64,000 nucleotides of DNA, taken from the NCBI RefSeq assembly GCF_000428105.1, contig NZ_ATZH01000011.1:54262-118261 (forward strand). Reading direction: 5' to 3'. Below the pieces are notes generated by a model. It saw nothing but the letters and a program-made list of their open reading frames with translations. It searched no databases and was not told where the DNA came from. This DNA is from Bacteroides pyogenes DSM 20611 = JCM 6294 (GTDB lineage Bacteria; Bacteroidota; Bacteroidia; Bacteroidales; Bacteroidaceae). The translations under genes and the position numbers were made by a program. How positions within the stretch are numbered: the stretch's first letter is position 1; every line of letters starts with the position of its first letter. Shown here piece by piece: positions 53,617-63,710 of the stretch.

Positions 53617-54756
53617 ATGTTATTATTGAACAAAAAATTATGGGCACTGCTATCGGCCATGCTCATTCTGTCGTTTACCGCATGTAGTGATGACGACTCC
53701 GACTCTCCGATTAATTCCGGAGAAGAAAGTAGTATTGAAGCTCTTGTTCTGAATCAAGGAAGCTGGAGCAAGAATTTGGGAAGTATCTCGGTCGTTTATC
53801 GGAATGGGATGGTAAATCCTGATATTTTTCGGCAAGTAAACAATCGCCCATTGGGAGATGTGGCACAATCTATCGAAGAAATCAATGGAAAATACTTTGT
53901 AACACTCAGCAATTCAAAGAAAATAGAAATAATTGCCCCCGAGTCCTTCCGTTCGTTAGGTACCATACTATACCCGAAAGAGGGAAATCCACAGCAAATT
54001 GTCGCCATCTCAGATAATGAAGCCATCGTATCTGACATAAAAAATCAATTGGTACGTATAAAAACCGTAGCCCCATACGATAAACCCTTGGAATATATTT
54101 CTATTCCATCGGCAATACAGTATATGGCAGTGCTGAATAACAAATTGTTTGGGTTAAGCAAGCAAGGATTATACGTTTTTGATCTCGATAGAATCAACGC
54201 GCAATCCGTCCGCCAAATACCGAATATAAAAAGTTCGGAGGAAACCAGTACCTGCAAAATGCTTGTGGATAAAAACAAAAAACTATGGGTATTGATGAAT
54301 GAAAAGGATGGCATAGTATTGAAATGTGTAGACCCCATACAAGAAAAAAGCGTTGCAAGTCATAAGCTTCCATTTGTATCCGAAGAAGACATAAAGCCCG
54401 GTGATGTGTGGGCAGGAGTGAGTTATAACCGCACGGATATCGACCCTACATTAACGTGGATTTATTTTAATGTACAAACCTGTACGATAAAATCCTCTTG
54501 GTCGGGAGTGTCTACACAGCAAAGTGTATACCGAATGAATGTAGAAACGGGTAAATTTGAGCTGTACAGAGACGTTCCCGGAATAAGTATGATGTATGGC
54601 TTCGGAGTAAACTCCGAAGGAGACGTATTCATTTGTGATTGTCTCGACTATTCATCCCAACGGGGTTATCTCCGTAAATTCAAGAAAGACGAAATGATTA
54701 TCAGCTATCGGGTAGGTATTTATCCGGCTCAAGTGTATTTTCCTAAAACAAAATAA
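53617..54756 (+). CDS. btuG: BtuG-like cobalamin-binding surface lipoprotein
   Basis: A 379-residue lipoprotein (lipobox FTAC, lipidated Cys23). It looks like the seven-bladed YncE/DUF5074-type beta-propeller of BtuG: repeated strands such as SIEALVLNQGSWSKNLGSISV, GKYFVTLSNSKKIEII and NSEGDVFICDCLDYSSQRGYLR. BtuG caps BtuB and binds B12 at the cell surface. The call rests on the riboswitch upstream, BtuB 9 bp downstream and the propeller pattern. Confidence 0.82.
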   Translation: MLLLNKKLWALLSAMLILSFTACSDDDSDSPINSGEESSIEALVLNQGSWSKNLGSISVVYRNGMVNPDIFRQVNNRPLGDVAQSIEEINGKYFVTLSNSKKIEIIAPESFRSLGTILYPKEGNPQQIVAISDNEAIVSDIKNQLVRIKTVAPYDKPLEYISIPSAIQYMAVLNNKLFGLSKQGLYVFDLDRINAQSVRQIPNIKSSEETSTCKMLVDKNKKLWVLMNEKDGIVLKCVDPIQEKSVASHKLPFVSEEDIKPGDVWAGVSYNRTDIDPTLTWIYFNVQTCTIKSSWSGVSTQQSVYRMNVETGKFELYRDVPGISMMYGFGVNSEGDVFICDCLDYSSQRGYLRKFKKDEMIISYRVGIYPAQVYFPKTK

Positions 54757-54765
54757 ACAATCGGT

Positions 54766-56793
54766 GTGAGAATATCCACTTGCAAAAAGCTTTTAATTAG
54801 CATATTGGGCTGCTTGGGCTGCTTGGACAATCCGGCAGCCCAAACTGTTGATTCCATCGCCATGTACGGCCAAATTGATACTGTCGAAATCGTGGCGCAG
54901 CGTATCCGTCATATGGATGAGACGAATGCAGGAGCTAAAATCATGTCTATCAATTCAAAAACATTACAAGCCAACAAAACCCGTTCGCTGGCAGAAATAT
55001 TAACCGACCACACACCCGTATATATCAAAAGTACGGGAACAGGGGCATTGGGCACCGCATCTTTCCGTGGAGGAAGTGCGTCACAAACCCGCGTCAACTG
55101 GAATGGCATTAATATCACCCCGCCCATGTCGGGTACGTTCGACTTCTCACAAATTCCCGTATTCTTCATCGATAATATCGATTTATACTTCGGAAGCAGT
55201 CATACAAAGAATGGCACAGGTGCCATAACAGGCAGTGTAAATCTATTCTCCAACCCGGATTGGGATAGCGGACCGAAAGGAAAAATTTTTGCAGAGTATG
55301 GTTCGTATAATACATACACTGCGGGTGGACAATTGAATATCGGCAAAAAACGAAAAGCTGAAAAAACACGCATATATTATCAGCATTCGGATAATAGCTA
55401 TACCTATTTGAATAAGATATTGACAAATAATCCTTTTCGGGAGAAACGGCAAGACGCCGATTATACGCAATGGGGAATGACACGGGAAGATTATTTTCGT
55501 CTGTCGCCTTATATGAATCTGACAACGATAGGATGGTTGCAGCAAGGGAAACGGATGCTTCCTCCTCCACTGGGTGTCGTCAACACTTCGCACGAACAAC
55601 AAAAAGAAACTAATCTGAGAACTTATGCGGGAATGGATTATCGCCGCGGCATCCATGAGCTACGTCTCAAAAGCTCATGGCTTTATTACCGACAAAAATA
55701 CGAACAATGGTACGATAATCGTTTCTTCGATCCGAAAGGCAATATTAACTCTTCACATACTTGGCAAGGAATAGTAGATTACTCGTGTGCTCCAAGCAAT
55801 CGACTGATATTGAATACTACACTGACCTACTCACATGATCTTATTAAAATCAAAAGTTATATAGATATCGATTCATCTAAATATATAATCGATGACGTAC
55901 ATTATGACATTCCTGTGGCGGATGCTCCTTTCACTCACCACCGAAACATTCTGTCATGGCAAACATCTACACGCTGGAATCCTATTCAGTGGTTATTAGT
56001 CAATGGTCAGTACATGTTCGAGCAGAATGACCGTAAAGGAATATCTACCTGGTCGGCCGGTTTTCTAGTCAACCTTTGGCAAAAAGAATTGCAAATAAAA
56101 GGTAACGTGGCATACAACTATCGGTTTCCAAGTATGAATGACTTATATTGGCGTCCGGGGGGAAATCCGAATGTGAAGCCGGAAGAAGGCTACTCTTATG
56201 ACGCTTCAGTGTCTTATAAGAAAAAATTAAATGAACTTTTAATTCTAAGTGGGGAATTTTCAGGTTATCTGATGCACATAGATAATTGGATTGTATGGCT
56301 CCCGAAAGACGGAAACCAGTGGATATGGACGCCGCAAAACAAACGAGATGTTCTTTCTGCCGGAATAGAGTTTTACGGAAAAGCGGAGTTTAAAAAAGGT
56401 GATTGGGAAACAGTTTTATCTGGAAACTTCAGTTGGACGCAATCACGCACACGCAAGAAACAACATGAAGACGACCATTCTTACATGAAACAAATACCTT
56501 ATGTCCCCAAATACAAATGGAATATGCGTCTGGAACTGAATTATAAAAAAGGCTTTTTGTCGTGCCAAACAAGTTATATAGGGAAACGTTATATAACAAC
56601 CGATCAATCTTATTCCACAGCTTCTTATTCAGTTCACAACCTTCTTGCGGGTTATCAGTTTGAGATTGGAAAACGGTTCACATTAACTCCCCAACTTCGT
56701 ATAGATAATTTACTTGATACATATTATGAGTCGACACAATATTACCCAATGCCTTTACGCAATTGTTTGCTCTCGTTAATGTTAGAATTTTGA
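54766..56793 (+). CDS. btuB: TonB-dependent vitamin B12 receptor BtuB
   Basis: A 675-residue receptor with GTG start at 54766, a signal peptide (MRISTCKKLLISILGCLGC..., cut near AAQT), a TonB-box-like segment (DTVEIVAQRIRH), a plug (about 55-165; LAEILTDHTPVYIKSTGTGA, FRGGSASQTRVNWNGINI) and a barrel ending in Phe (LLSLMLEF). It has no N-terminal carboxypeptidase-like domain. Its position after the riboswitch and btuG makes cobalamin the substrate. Confidence 0.88.
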   Translation: MRISTCKKLLISILGCLGCLDNPAAQTVDSIAMYGQIDTVEIVAQRIRHMDETNAGAKIMSINSKTLQANKTRSLAEILTDHTPVYIKSTGTGALGTASFRGGSASQTRVNWNGINITPPMSGTFDFSQIPVFFIDNIDLYFGSSHTKNGTGAITGSVNLFSNPDWDSGPKGKIFAEYGSYNTYTAGGQLNIGKKRKAEKTRIYYQHSDNSYTYLNKILTNNPFREKRQDADYTQWGMTREDYFRLSPYMNLTTIGWLQQGKRMLPPPLGVVNTSHEQQKETNLRTYAGMDYRRGIHELRLKSSWLYYRQKYEQWYDNRFFDPKGNINSSHTWQGIVDYSCAPSNRLILNTTLTYSHDLIKIKSYIDIDSSKYIIDDVHYDIPVADAPFTHHRNILSWQTSTRWNPIQWLLVNGQYMFEQNDRKGISTWSAGFLVNLWQKELQIKGNVAYNYRFPSMNDLYWRPGGNPNVKPEEGYSYDASVSYKKKLNELLILSGEFSGYLMHIDNWIVWLPKDGNQWIWTPQNKRDVLSAGIEFYGKAEFKKGDWETVLSGNFSWTQSRTRKKQHEDDHSYMKQIPYVPKYKWNMRLELNYKKGFLSCQTSYIGKRYITTDQSYSTASYSVHNLLAGYQFEIGKRFTLTPQLRIDNLLDTYYESTQYYPMPLRNCLLSLMLEF

Positions 56794-56894
56794 CTCCTCC
56801 ATTTATAAATATCATTTCTTGTCAAAAAGCAGCTTTCTGAACAAATTTAGAAGTAAAATGAACAATATTAGACATACTCGGTGCTTGTTTGCTT

Positions 56895-56902
56895 TAACTT
56901 TG
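56895..56902 (+). promoter_or_regulatory. -7 box of the susC/susD operon
   Basis: TAACTTTG matches the consensus; 70 bp before the SusC start. The 180-bp gap from btuB has no terminator I can recognise. Confidence 0.5.
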
Positions 56903-56972
56903 TAAGACACAAATTATTGCTTATTAAATCTTTCTATAACCTTATTATTATTCATTAAAATCTAATATAATT

Positions 56973-59900
56973 ATGAGAAAGAAGTCATTATTCTTCGTTC
57001 TGCCAAGGAAATTATTGTGGGCTGTCCCTGTTTTCCTTGCATTCTCCGGAAAGGCAAACGCAATTCCTTACTCTCCACTCCCATCGGTCGAAAATGTCCA
57101 GCAACAGGAAAAAGTTACTGTGGCGGGAATTGTGGAAGATAAATCGGGACCGATTATCGGTGCCAATGTTCTCGAAAAGGGAACTTCGAACGGAACTATT
57201 ACCGACCTTGACGGAAAGTATTCGTTGAAAGTTTCGCCCAATGCAACTCTGATTATAAAATTTGTAGGATACAAAGATGTGCAGGTATCCGTTGCGGGAA
57301 AAAAAGTGATCAACGTGACTCTTGTTGAAGATGCCAAAGCTTTGGATGAGGTGGTAGTGGTAGGATACGGCACACAAAAGAAAGTAAATCTGACGGGGTC
57401 TGTATCTTCTATTAATGTAGGCGAACTGGCCGAAAGCCGCCCCATCACGAATATTTCACAGGCGCTCGCGGGTATGGCGGCCGGCGTGCAGGTTTCTTCT
57501 GCCAACAACCAGCCGGGTAATGATAACGCCACCATTAAAGTGCGCGGACAAGGTACACTAAACAGTTCGGCGCCATTGATTATTATAGATGGTGTGGAAG
57601 CCGGGATCAACACGGTAAACCCGCAGGATATAGAGTCTATGTCTGTTTTGAAAGACGCGGCCTCTGCTGCCATTTACGGGTCGCGTGCAGCTAATGGAGT
57701 AATTCTTATTACAACCAAACAAGGGAAAGCGGGAGACTTCAAAATAGAATACAACGGTTATGTGTCTTTTGAATCTATTCGCAATACACTGACTCCCGTA
57801 TCCGACTATGCCGAATACATGGAATTAGTCAATGAAGGGTATGGAAACTCCAAGCTGAAAAAGCCATTCTCTGAAGCAACTATCAAACTATGGAGAGAAG
57901 ATGCCGGGAAAAATCCGCTGCTTTATCCGAATACGGACTGGATAAAAGAGACTTTCCGCTCATCGACAGCTACGAATCATGTGATCTCCATGAGCGGAGG
58001 CAGTGAGAAATTACGTTTTTATTCTTCATACGGCTATAATAATGATCCGGGTGTGATGGAAAACTCCGGATTTAAAAAGCATAATGCCCGCCTGAGTATA
58101 GATGCCAATGTGAAGCCTTGGTTCAAATTGGGTGTACAAGTAAGCGGATATGTCTCGGATATGGAGCCGGCAGCCAAATATAAAGATTCGGGAACGGTAG
58201 TAGACGACATATTCACTTATGCGGCCGCCACTACTCCCGGAATGGTATTTCGCGCTCCCGACGGCAGATATGGCGGAATGAACTCGTCGGAAGATGCGGC
58301 ACAGTCCGCCAGCAACAATCCGCTAGCACGCCTGAACAGTATTGCCGGCAATATTCGGAAAAATAATTTCCGCTCTCATTTTACAGGAGTGCTTACTCCG
58401 TTTACAGGATTCTCTATCACAGGAACTTATTCGTATGAGTTTGTGGACGAACAGGTAGAGACCAAACCTGTTTTCATCGATAAGTGGAATTTTCAAACGG
58501 AAACGATTACTTCCTCCAACCGAGGGAAAACCAGTATCTACAACTCCAACGGAAAAGTGGAGCGGTATTTCAATGATCTTGTGATGCGTTATGAAACCAG
58601 ACTGCTCGAGAAAAAGTTGGGATTAAACGCGATGTTGGGTGGAAGTCAGGAACTTTTTAGATCGAAAGGCTTCAATGCCCGCAAGTTCGACATGATCGAT
58701 ACGGGACTTGACGTAATCGATGCGGCAACCGGGGAGGCTAGCGCAGGCGGATCTAAAACAGAATGGGCTATGCGCTCTTACTTCGGACGCATTAATATGG
58801 ATTGGGATAATAAATATCTGCTTGAGGTGAACTTGCGCGCCGACGGGTCTTCACGTTTTCTTTCGAACAAACGGTGGGGATATTTCCCTTCTTTCTCGGC
58901 TGCATGGCGCATCGATCAGGAACAATTCATGGAAAATCTGGTCAACAAAGGATTAAGCAACTTGAAGCTACGCGTTTCCTACGGATCGTTGGGAAACAAC
59001 TCGGTTGGCAACTACGATGCGCTTTCTCTTTTCTCTAATAAAGACAAAAATGGTAGATTGGTCAGCTATGTTTTGAACAACAGCTTGGCTATGGGACTTG
59101 TGCAAGCTGCTATCGCCAATTCGCGGCTGACTTGGGAAACGACTAAAGTGGCAGACTTCGGATTGGACTTCGGACTGGCAAATCATCGCCTGACGGGAAC
59201 AATCGACTACTTCCACAAACGGACCACGGGCATCCTTATAAATTTGCCTGCACCCGATGTACACGGGATTGCCTCTATTCCGAAAGAGAATAGCGCCACT
59301 GTGACAAACCAAGGAGTCGAGTTCACACTCGGATGGCAAGATAAGATAAAAGATTTCTCTTATGCTGTCAACGCAAACTTCACTTATGTAAAGAATAAGG
59401 TAAACAAATTTAAGGGAAAGGATGTCGGCGGACAAGCTATCAGCGGAGCGAATCTGATTTGGGAAGGACATTCCATCAACTCGCAATACTTGCTGATAGT
59501 AGATCGTTTGTTACAGACGGATGAAGACATGCAACTTGTGCAAACCATGATAGACAATGCTCCGCTGGACGAGAATGGCAACAAGAAAAATCCGTTTGCA
59601 GCATTCGGTACCCCGCAAAAAGGAGACTTGTTGTACAAGGATATCAATCATGACGGCATTATTGATAATAATGACAAGAAGATCGTCAGTGACGGTCCCA
59701 ATCCGAAATATTTGTTTGGCGTCAACCTTTCGGCAGCATGGAAAGGGATTGATTTCTCTTTGCTGCTGCAAGGTTCGGCAGGTATCAAAGAATTCTGGAT
59801 GTATACTCCTTACAATACTCCGAGTGTCCGCATCGGTTATCAACTTAACAAAAAGGTTACTGACGGACGCTGGTATGAAGGTCGTACAAATGCAACCTAC

Positions 59901-60173
59901 CCTCGCCTGCTCGAGTACAACAACCGGGTCAACATGCAGACAAGCAATTTTTATCTGGAGAACAAAGCTTTCGTAAAAATACGTAATATCCAATTAGGAT
60001 ATACTCTTCCGAAAACATGGACGCAGCAAGTACATATAAACCGTGTACGCCTGTACGGAAGCTTGGAGAATTTCTTTACGTTCACCAAATACAACGGTTT
60101 CGATCCGGAAGTCAGCAGTATGAATTATCCGACCATGAAACAAGCGGTGATCGGACTTAACGTAACCTTTTAA
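56973..60173 (+). CDS. SusC-like TonB-dependent transporter
   Basis: A 1066-residue SusC-family receptor. It has a signal peptide (ends near GKANA), a carboxypeptidase-D-like domain (about 50-120; VTVAGIVEDKSGPIIGANVL), the SusC TonB box (LDEVVVVGYGTQKKVNLTGS), a plug (ALAGMAAGVQVSSANNQPG, IKVRGQGTLNSSAPLIIIDG) and a 22-strand barrel ending in VTF. It works with the SusD-like protein, 11 bp downstream, to import a glycan or other large solute. The substrate is unknown. Confidence 0.95.
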   Translation: MRKKSLFFVLPRKLLWAVPVFLAFSGKANAIPYSPLPSVENVQQQEKVTVAGIVEDKSGPIIGANVLEKGTSNGTITDLDGKYSLKVSPNATLIIKFVGYKDVQVSVAGKKVINVTLVEDAKALDEVVVVGYGTQKKVNLTGSVSSINVGELAESRPITNISQALAGMAAGVQVSSANNQPGNDNATIKVRGQGTLNSSAPLIIIDGVEAGINTVNPQDIESMSVLKDAASAAIYGSRAANGVILITTKQGKAGDFKIEYNGYVSFESIRNTLTPVSDYAEYMELVNEGYGNSKLKKPFSEATIKLWREDAGKNPLLYPNTDWIKETFRSSTATNHVISMSGGSEKLRFYSSYGYNNDPGVMENSGFKKHNARLSIDANVKPWFKLGVQVSGYVSDMEPAAKYKDSGTVVDDIFTYAAATTPGMVFRAPDGRYGGMNSSEDAAQSASNNPLARLNSIAGNIRKNNFRSHFTGVLTPFTGFSITGTYSYEFVDEQVETKPVFIDKWNFQTETITSSNRGKTSIYNSNGKVERYFNDLVMRYETRLLEKKLGLNAMLGGSQELFRSKGFNARKFDMIDTGLDVIDAATGEASAGGSKTEWAMRSYFGRINMDWDNKYLLEVNLRADGSSRFLSNKRWGYFPSFSAAWRIDQEQFMENLVNKGLSNLKLRVSYGSLGNNSVGNYDALSLFSNKDKNGRLVSYVLNNSLAMGLVQAAIANSRLTWETTKVADFGLDFGLANHRLTGTIDYFHKRTTGILINLPAPDVHGIASIPKENSATVTNQGVEFTLGWQDKIKDFSYAVNANFTYVKNKVNKFKGKDVGGQAISGANLIWEGHSINSQYLLIVDRLLQTDEDMQLVQTMIDNAPLDENGNKKNPFAAFGTPQKGDLLYKDINHDGIIDNNDKKIVSDGPNPKYLFGVNLSAAWKGIDFSLLLQGSAGIKEFWMYTPYNTPSVRIGYQLNKKVTDGRWYEGRTNATYPRLLEYNNRVNMQTSNFYLENKAFVKIRNIQLGYTLPKTWTQQVHINRVRLYGSLENFFTFTKYNGFDPEVSSMNYPTMKQAVIGLNVTF

Positions 60174-60184
60174 CCCAGTATATT

Positions 60185-61894
60185 ATGAATAAAATACATA
60201 GATTTTCCATAATGATGGTCGCGCTTCTGCTGATGAGCAGCTGCTATGACCTGGACAGATATCCTTTCGATCGTCCCAATGCGAATAATTTCTTTCAAAC
60301 AAAAGAACATGCCGATCAGGCTATGATGGGAGTTTACAGTACGATGCAATACGAAGCCGTATTCGGCATGCATTTCGGCATAGACTGCCTAGGAGGAATA
60401 GCAATGGGATACGACAATGCGTCTTATCAGTCTATACAGCGCGGCACGTACGATGTGAAGAACTCGTACGGAGCCAATAAATTCAAATACCTATACGAAG
60501 GAATTGCTCGGGCCAATATTGTTCTCCAGAACTTGCATCGTTGTCAGATGGACGAGAAACTCATCGAACGCTATAAAGGAGAGGCTAAATTTTTACGCGC
60601 TTTGTATTATTTCTCTTTACTCGACTTTTTCGGCGCGGTGCCTGTTTACGATGAAAGTGTGATTGTTGAGAAAGATTACGGCAACATGCTTGAGCCCAGA
60701 ACTCCTGCAGACAAAGTCCGTACTTTCATCCTGAAAGATTTGGATGACGCGATTGAAGCCTTGTCGGGGGAAGAGTGGGCTGATTCGCAGAAAGGACGGG
60801 CAACTGCCGAAGCAGCCATGGCGTTGAAAGGCAAAGTTCTGCTGTTCAATAAACAATATAAAGAGGCGGCTGTGTGTTTTGAGAATGTTGTCAAAAGTGG
60901 GAAGCATGCCTTGTATCCCGATTATGCGGGCTTGTTTAAACCCGGAGGCGATGAAAGTTCGGAAATGGTTTTTGCCATTCAGAATATGGGAGGAGTAGGA
61001 AAAGATGTAGGAATGCCCTTGACTTTTTACATGGGCAGCCGCGCCGCTTTCGGAAGCGATTGGAATAATGTGATGGCAGCCACCAGTTTTGTCGATTCGT
61101 ACGAATGGAAAGACGGTCGCCCTTTCGATTGGGAAGAAGTAATTCCGGGGTTTACTACCAGCGATGAGATAAAGAACAAGACTTTCCGTGCCACATTGAG
61201 TCAAGACAAGACGAAAGTAAAAACATATCCCGAAGCTAGGGAGAAACTACTGAAAATGTATGAAGAACGCGACCCGCGTATGGCAGTATCCGTCATATTG
61301 CCTTATTCTTCTTTCAAAGGGTGGTATGCCAACGCTCCCATGGATTGCGAATACGTTGTGGCGTCAGGTGTTAACGAAAAGTATGGAATGATACGTGTAA
61401 ACCAAAATTTCGAAACTTACCTGTGGAGAAAATTCGTAGCGGAATATAACATGGGCGGAGCAATCAATAATCGCGCGCATACGCCTATCAATTTCCCCTT
61501 GATTCGTTATGCCGATGTGCTGTTGATGCTGGCAGAATGTTACAACGAAGAAGGCAAACAAGATGATGCTGTCGGATTGATCAATGAAGTTCGCGCACGT
61601 GTGAATATGCCCGGCATCAACAGTGGTCCTGCATGGCTGGAAGCCCGGACAAAGAATCAAGTATTTGCACGTATCCGTCATGAACGGGCTGTAGAACTTG
61701 CTGCCGAAGGATTAAGTTTCAGCGATATGCGCCGTTGGGGCTTGCTAGAGACACTCAATGAGAAAAAAGAGAAAGATTTCACCGGTAAGGTTCGTTACAC
61801 GCGTAAAGTTAGCAGCCGCGACTATTTATGGCCTATCCCGGCAGAAGAAATCGAGAAGAACAGCTCTTTGAAACCTAATAATCCGGGATGGTAA
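60185..61894 (+). CDS. SusD-like surface lipoprotein
   Basis: A 569-residue SusD/RagB-family lipoprotein (lipidated Cys20 in LLMSSC). The tetratricopeptide-like helices include GEAKFLRALYYFSLLDFFGAV, and the C-terminal signature is present as LMLAECYNEEGKQDDAVGLINEVRARVNMP followed by IRHERAVELAAEGLSFSDMRRWG (given in parts across residues 440-540). It forms the lid of the SusC channel. It is co-transcribed with SusC and followed 28 bp later by the DUF2264 gene. Confidence 0.95.
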   Translation: MNKIHRFSIMMVALLLMSSCYDLDRYPFDRPNANNFFQTKEHADQAMMGVYSTMQYEAVFGMHFGIDCLGGIAMGYDNASYQSIQRGTYDVKNSYGANKFKYLYEGIARANIVLQNLHRCQMDEKLIERYKGEAKFLRALYYFSLLDFFGAVPVYDESVIVEKDYGNMLEPRTPADKVRTFILKDLDDAIEALSGEEWADSQKGRATAEAAMALKGKVLLFNKQYKEAAVCFENVVKSGKHALYPDYAGLFKPGGDESSEMVFAIQNMGGVGKDVGMPLTFYMGSRAAFGSDWNNVMAATSFVDSYEWKDGRPFDWEEVIPGFTTSDEIKNKTFRATLSQDKTKVKTYPEAREKLLKMYEERDPRMAVSVILPYSSFKGWYANAPMDCEYVVASGVNEKYGMIRVNQNFETYLWRKFVAEYNMGGAINNRAHTPINFPLIRYADVLLMLAECYNEEGKQDDAVGLINEVRARVNMPGINSGPAWLEARTKNQVFARIRHERAVELAAEGLSFSDMRRWGLLETLNEKKEKDFTGKVRYTRKVSSRDYLWPIPAEEIEKNSSLKPNNPGW

Positions 61895-61922
61895 GCCATA
61901 TATCACAGATAAATATTCGATC

Positions 61923-63182
61923 ATGGAAAAAAGAATAAAATATAACATTCTCCTTTTATTGATACTCTTTTTTGTTGTGCCTATGCAGGCACAACAAAAA
62001 AGAAAGGAAAAAGGCCGGAGCGAGTTTTCCGATGGAACGACCGACCGGAAAATATGGGTAGACGCTTTATACAAAATAGCTTTTCCTGTCATTCATAATC
62101 TTGCTGAAGGAACGTTAAGCAAAAATATGCCAGTAGAAACTTCTCCCGATTATGGGCTGGATGCAAAAAAAGTGACCTATCTGGAAGCTGTGGGCAGAAC
62201 TCTTGCTGGAATTGCTCCCTGGCTGGAATTGCCCGATGACGATACGGAAGAAGGAATATTGAGGAAAAGAATCAGAGAAAAGGCGGTGAAAGGATTGGTC
62301 AACGCCGTCGATCCCCTCAATCCCGATTATCTGAATTTCAGAGTTCATCAACAACCCATTGTAGATGCAGCTTACGTGGTTCATGCCTTTTTGCGCGCTC
62401 CAAAAGCATTGTGGGAACCGTTGAACGAAACGACCAAGCAACGTTTTGTAGAAGAATTCAAATCGCTTCGCAACCGTACGGGAGCTTACAACAATTGGTT
62501 GCTGTTTGCTGGAATTACCGAGGCGTTTTTAATGAAAATCGGCGAAGAATACGATCCGGCAAGAATCAATATGGCCGTTTATAAGCTTCGCGAATGGTAT
62601 GTGGGCGATGGATGGTATAGCGACGGTGGAAAATTCAGTATGGACTACTACAATGATTACGTAATGCACCCCATGTTGGTAGATATGCTCAAGGTACTAG
62701 TCGATGCCGGTAAGATGAATGTCAATGAATATGATAAAGCATTGAAGAGAATGATTCGACATGCAGAATTTTCAGAACGCCTGATCGCTCCAGATGGAAG
62801 CTATCCTCCGTTCGGACGTTCCATAACTTACCGTACGGCTGCTTTTCAATCATTGTGTCAGGTGGCTTTAATGGACAAGCTACCCGCACATATACTGCCG
62901 GCTCAAGTACGTTGCGGTCTCACACGCGTCATTTATAATATGTATGACGGGAATCAGAATTTCGATGCCGGCGGATGGCTGGTATTGGGCTTCAACGGTC
63001 ATCAACCGGAAATAGCAGATGTGTATACTTCTACGGGGAGTCTCTACATGGCAACGTTGGGCTTCCTTCCACTGGGACTGCCCGCTAATCATCCTTTCTG
63101 GACAGATGCTCCTGTCGAATGGAGCGCTTTGAAAGCTTGGAAGGGGGAAAAAGTGAAAAGAGACTATAAAGTAGAGTATTGA
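61923..63182 (+). CDS. DUF2264 exported protein
   Basis: A 419-residue protein with a signal peptide (cut near PMQAQQ). The DUF2264 alpha/alpha-barrel pattern is clear: VTYLEAVGRTLAGIAPWLEL, GAYNNWLLFAGITEAFLMKIGE, DGWYSDGGKFSMDYYNDYVMHPML, and APDGSYPPFGRSITYR. Such proteins lie in polysaccharide-use loci and resemble glycoside hydrolases or lyases of the (alpha/alpha)6 fold. The enzyme reaction is not known. It is the last gene of the SusC-SusD operon. Confidence 0.9.
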   Translation: MEKRIKYNILLLLILFFVVPMQAQQKRKEKGRSEFSDGTTDRKIWVDALYKIAFPVIHNLAEGTLSKNMPVETSPDYGLDAKKVTYLEAVGRTLAGIAPWLELPDDDTEEGILRKRIREKAVKGLVNAVDPLNPDYLNFRVHQQPIVDAAYVVHAFLRAPKALWEPLNETTKQRFVEEFKSLRNRTGAYNNWLLFAGITEAFLMKIGEEYDPARINMAVYKLREWYVGDGWYSDGGKFSMDYYNDYVMHPMLVDMLKVLVDAGKMNVNEYDKALKRMIRHAEFSERLIAPDGSYPPFGRSITYRTAAFQSLCQVALMDKLPAHILPAQVRCGLTRVIYNMYDGNQNFDAGGWLVLGFNGHQPEIADVYTSTGSLYMATLGFLPLGLPANHPFWTDAPVEWSALKAWKGEKVKRDYKVEY

Positions 63183-63342
63183 ACCCGAAGGTGTCACTCG
63201 GTTTTTATAGATTCTTTTGCAACAGACGGAAATAAGCAAAAACAGCTTGTAAGTGAATGGAAGGATAATGCCCTGATTCATTTTCACTGTAAAAGACTTT
63301 GACATATAATCTGCAGCCAAGCAAATGCTTGTATACATAATT

Positions 63343-63406
63343 GTGGCTCGTGGAATTTTGCTTTATAACTTGTTTCATTTCATAAAGCAAAAATTCCACG
63401 AGCCAC
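63343..63406 (+). terminator. long hairpin after the DUF2264 gene
   Basis: GTGGCTCGTGGAATTTTGC (63343-63361) pairs with GCAAAAATTCCACGAGCCAC (63387-63406), and the stem extends inward through TTTAT/ATAAA. One A is bulged. It is 160 bp past the DUF2264 stop. Confidence 0.5.
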
Positions 63407-63636
63407 GATGGTTGAGAGTATGATTCTCCCGTAAAACTTTTCCTTATTCCGGATGAGAATAAAGCCATGTTGTCGGCAATATATATACCCATCGAAGCAA
63501 ACAATCGGCTATATTTCAGTGAGGTAACGCATAAAGAAAATAATTCGCCAGGCTTACTCTTCCCGATGTCTCCGATGCACTGTGCTGGCTTCCTTACTTT
63601 AATGAAAATCTCAAGAACAGTGAACACTTCATCTTA

Positions 63637-63680
63637 AAGAAAGAAACCTTTCCTTTTGAATGAAGAAGTTTCTTTCTTGT
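63637..63680. terminator. A/T-rich hairpin beside the insertion sequence
   Basis: AAGAAAGAAAC (63637-63647) and GTTTCTTTCTT (63668-63678) form an 11-bp stem followed on the plus strand by GTTTTG. Confidence 0.45.
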
Positions 63681-63710
63681 TTTGAGCATCAATACTTCAC
63701 ATTCTTAAGT

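Noticed and set aside
63205..63627. Minus-strand frame of 140 codons between the operon and the insertion sequence
   Set aside because: No domain, runs across a perfect long hairpin, and has no promoter of the Bacteroidetes type. It could be a remnant, but I cannot support it.
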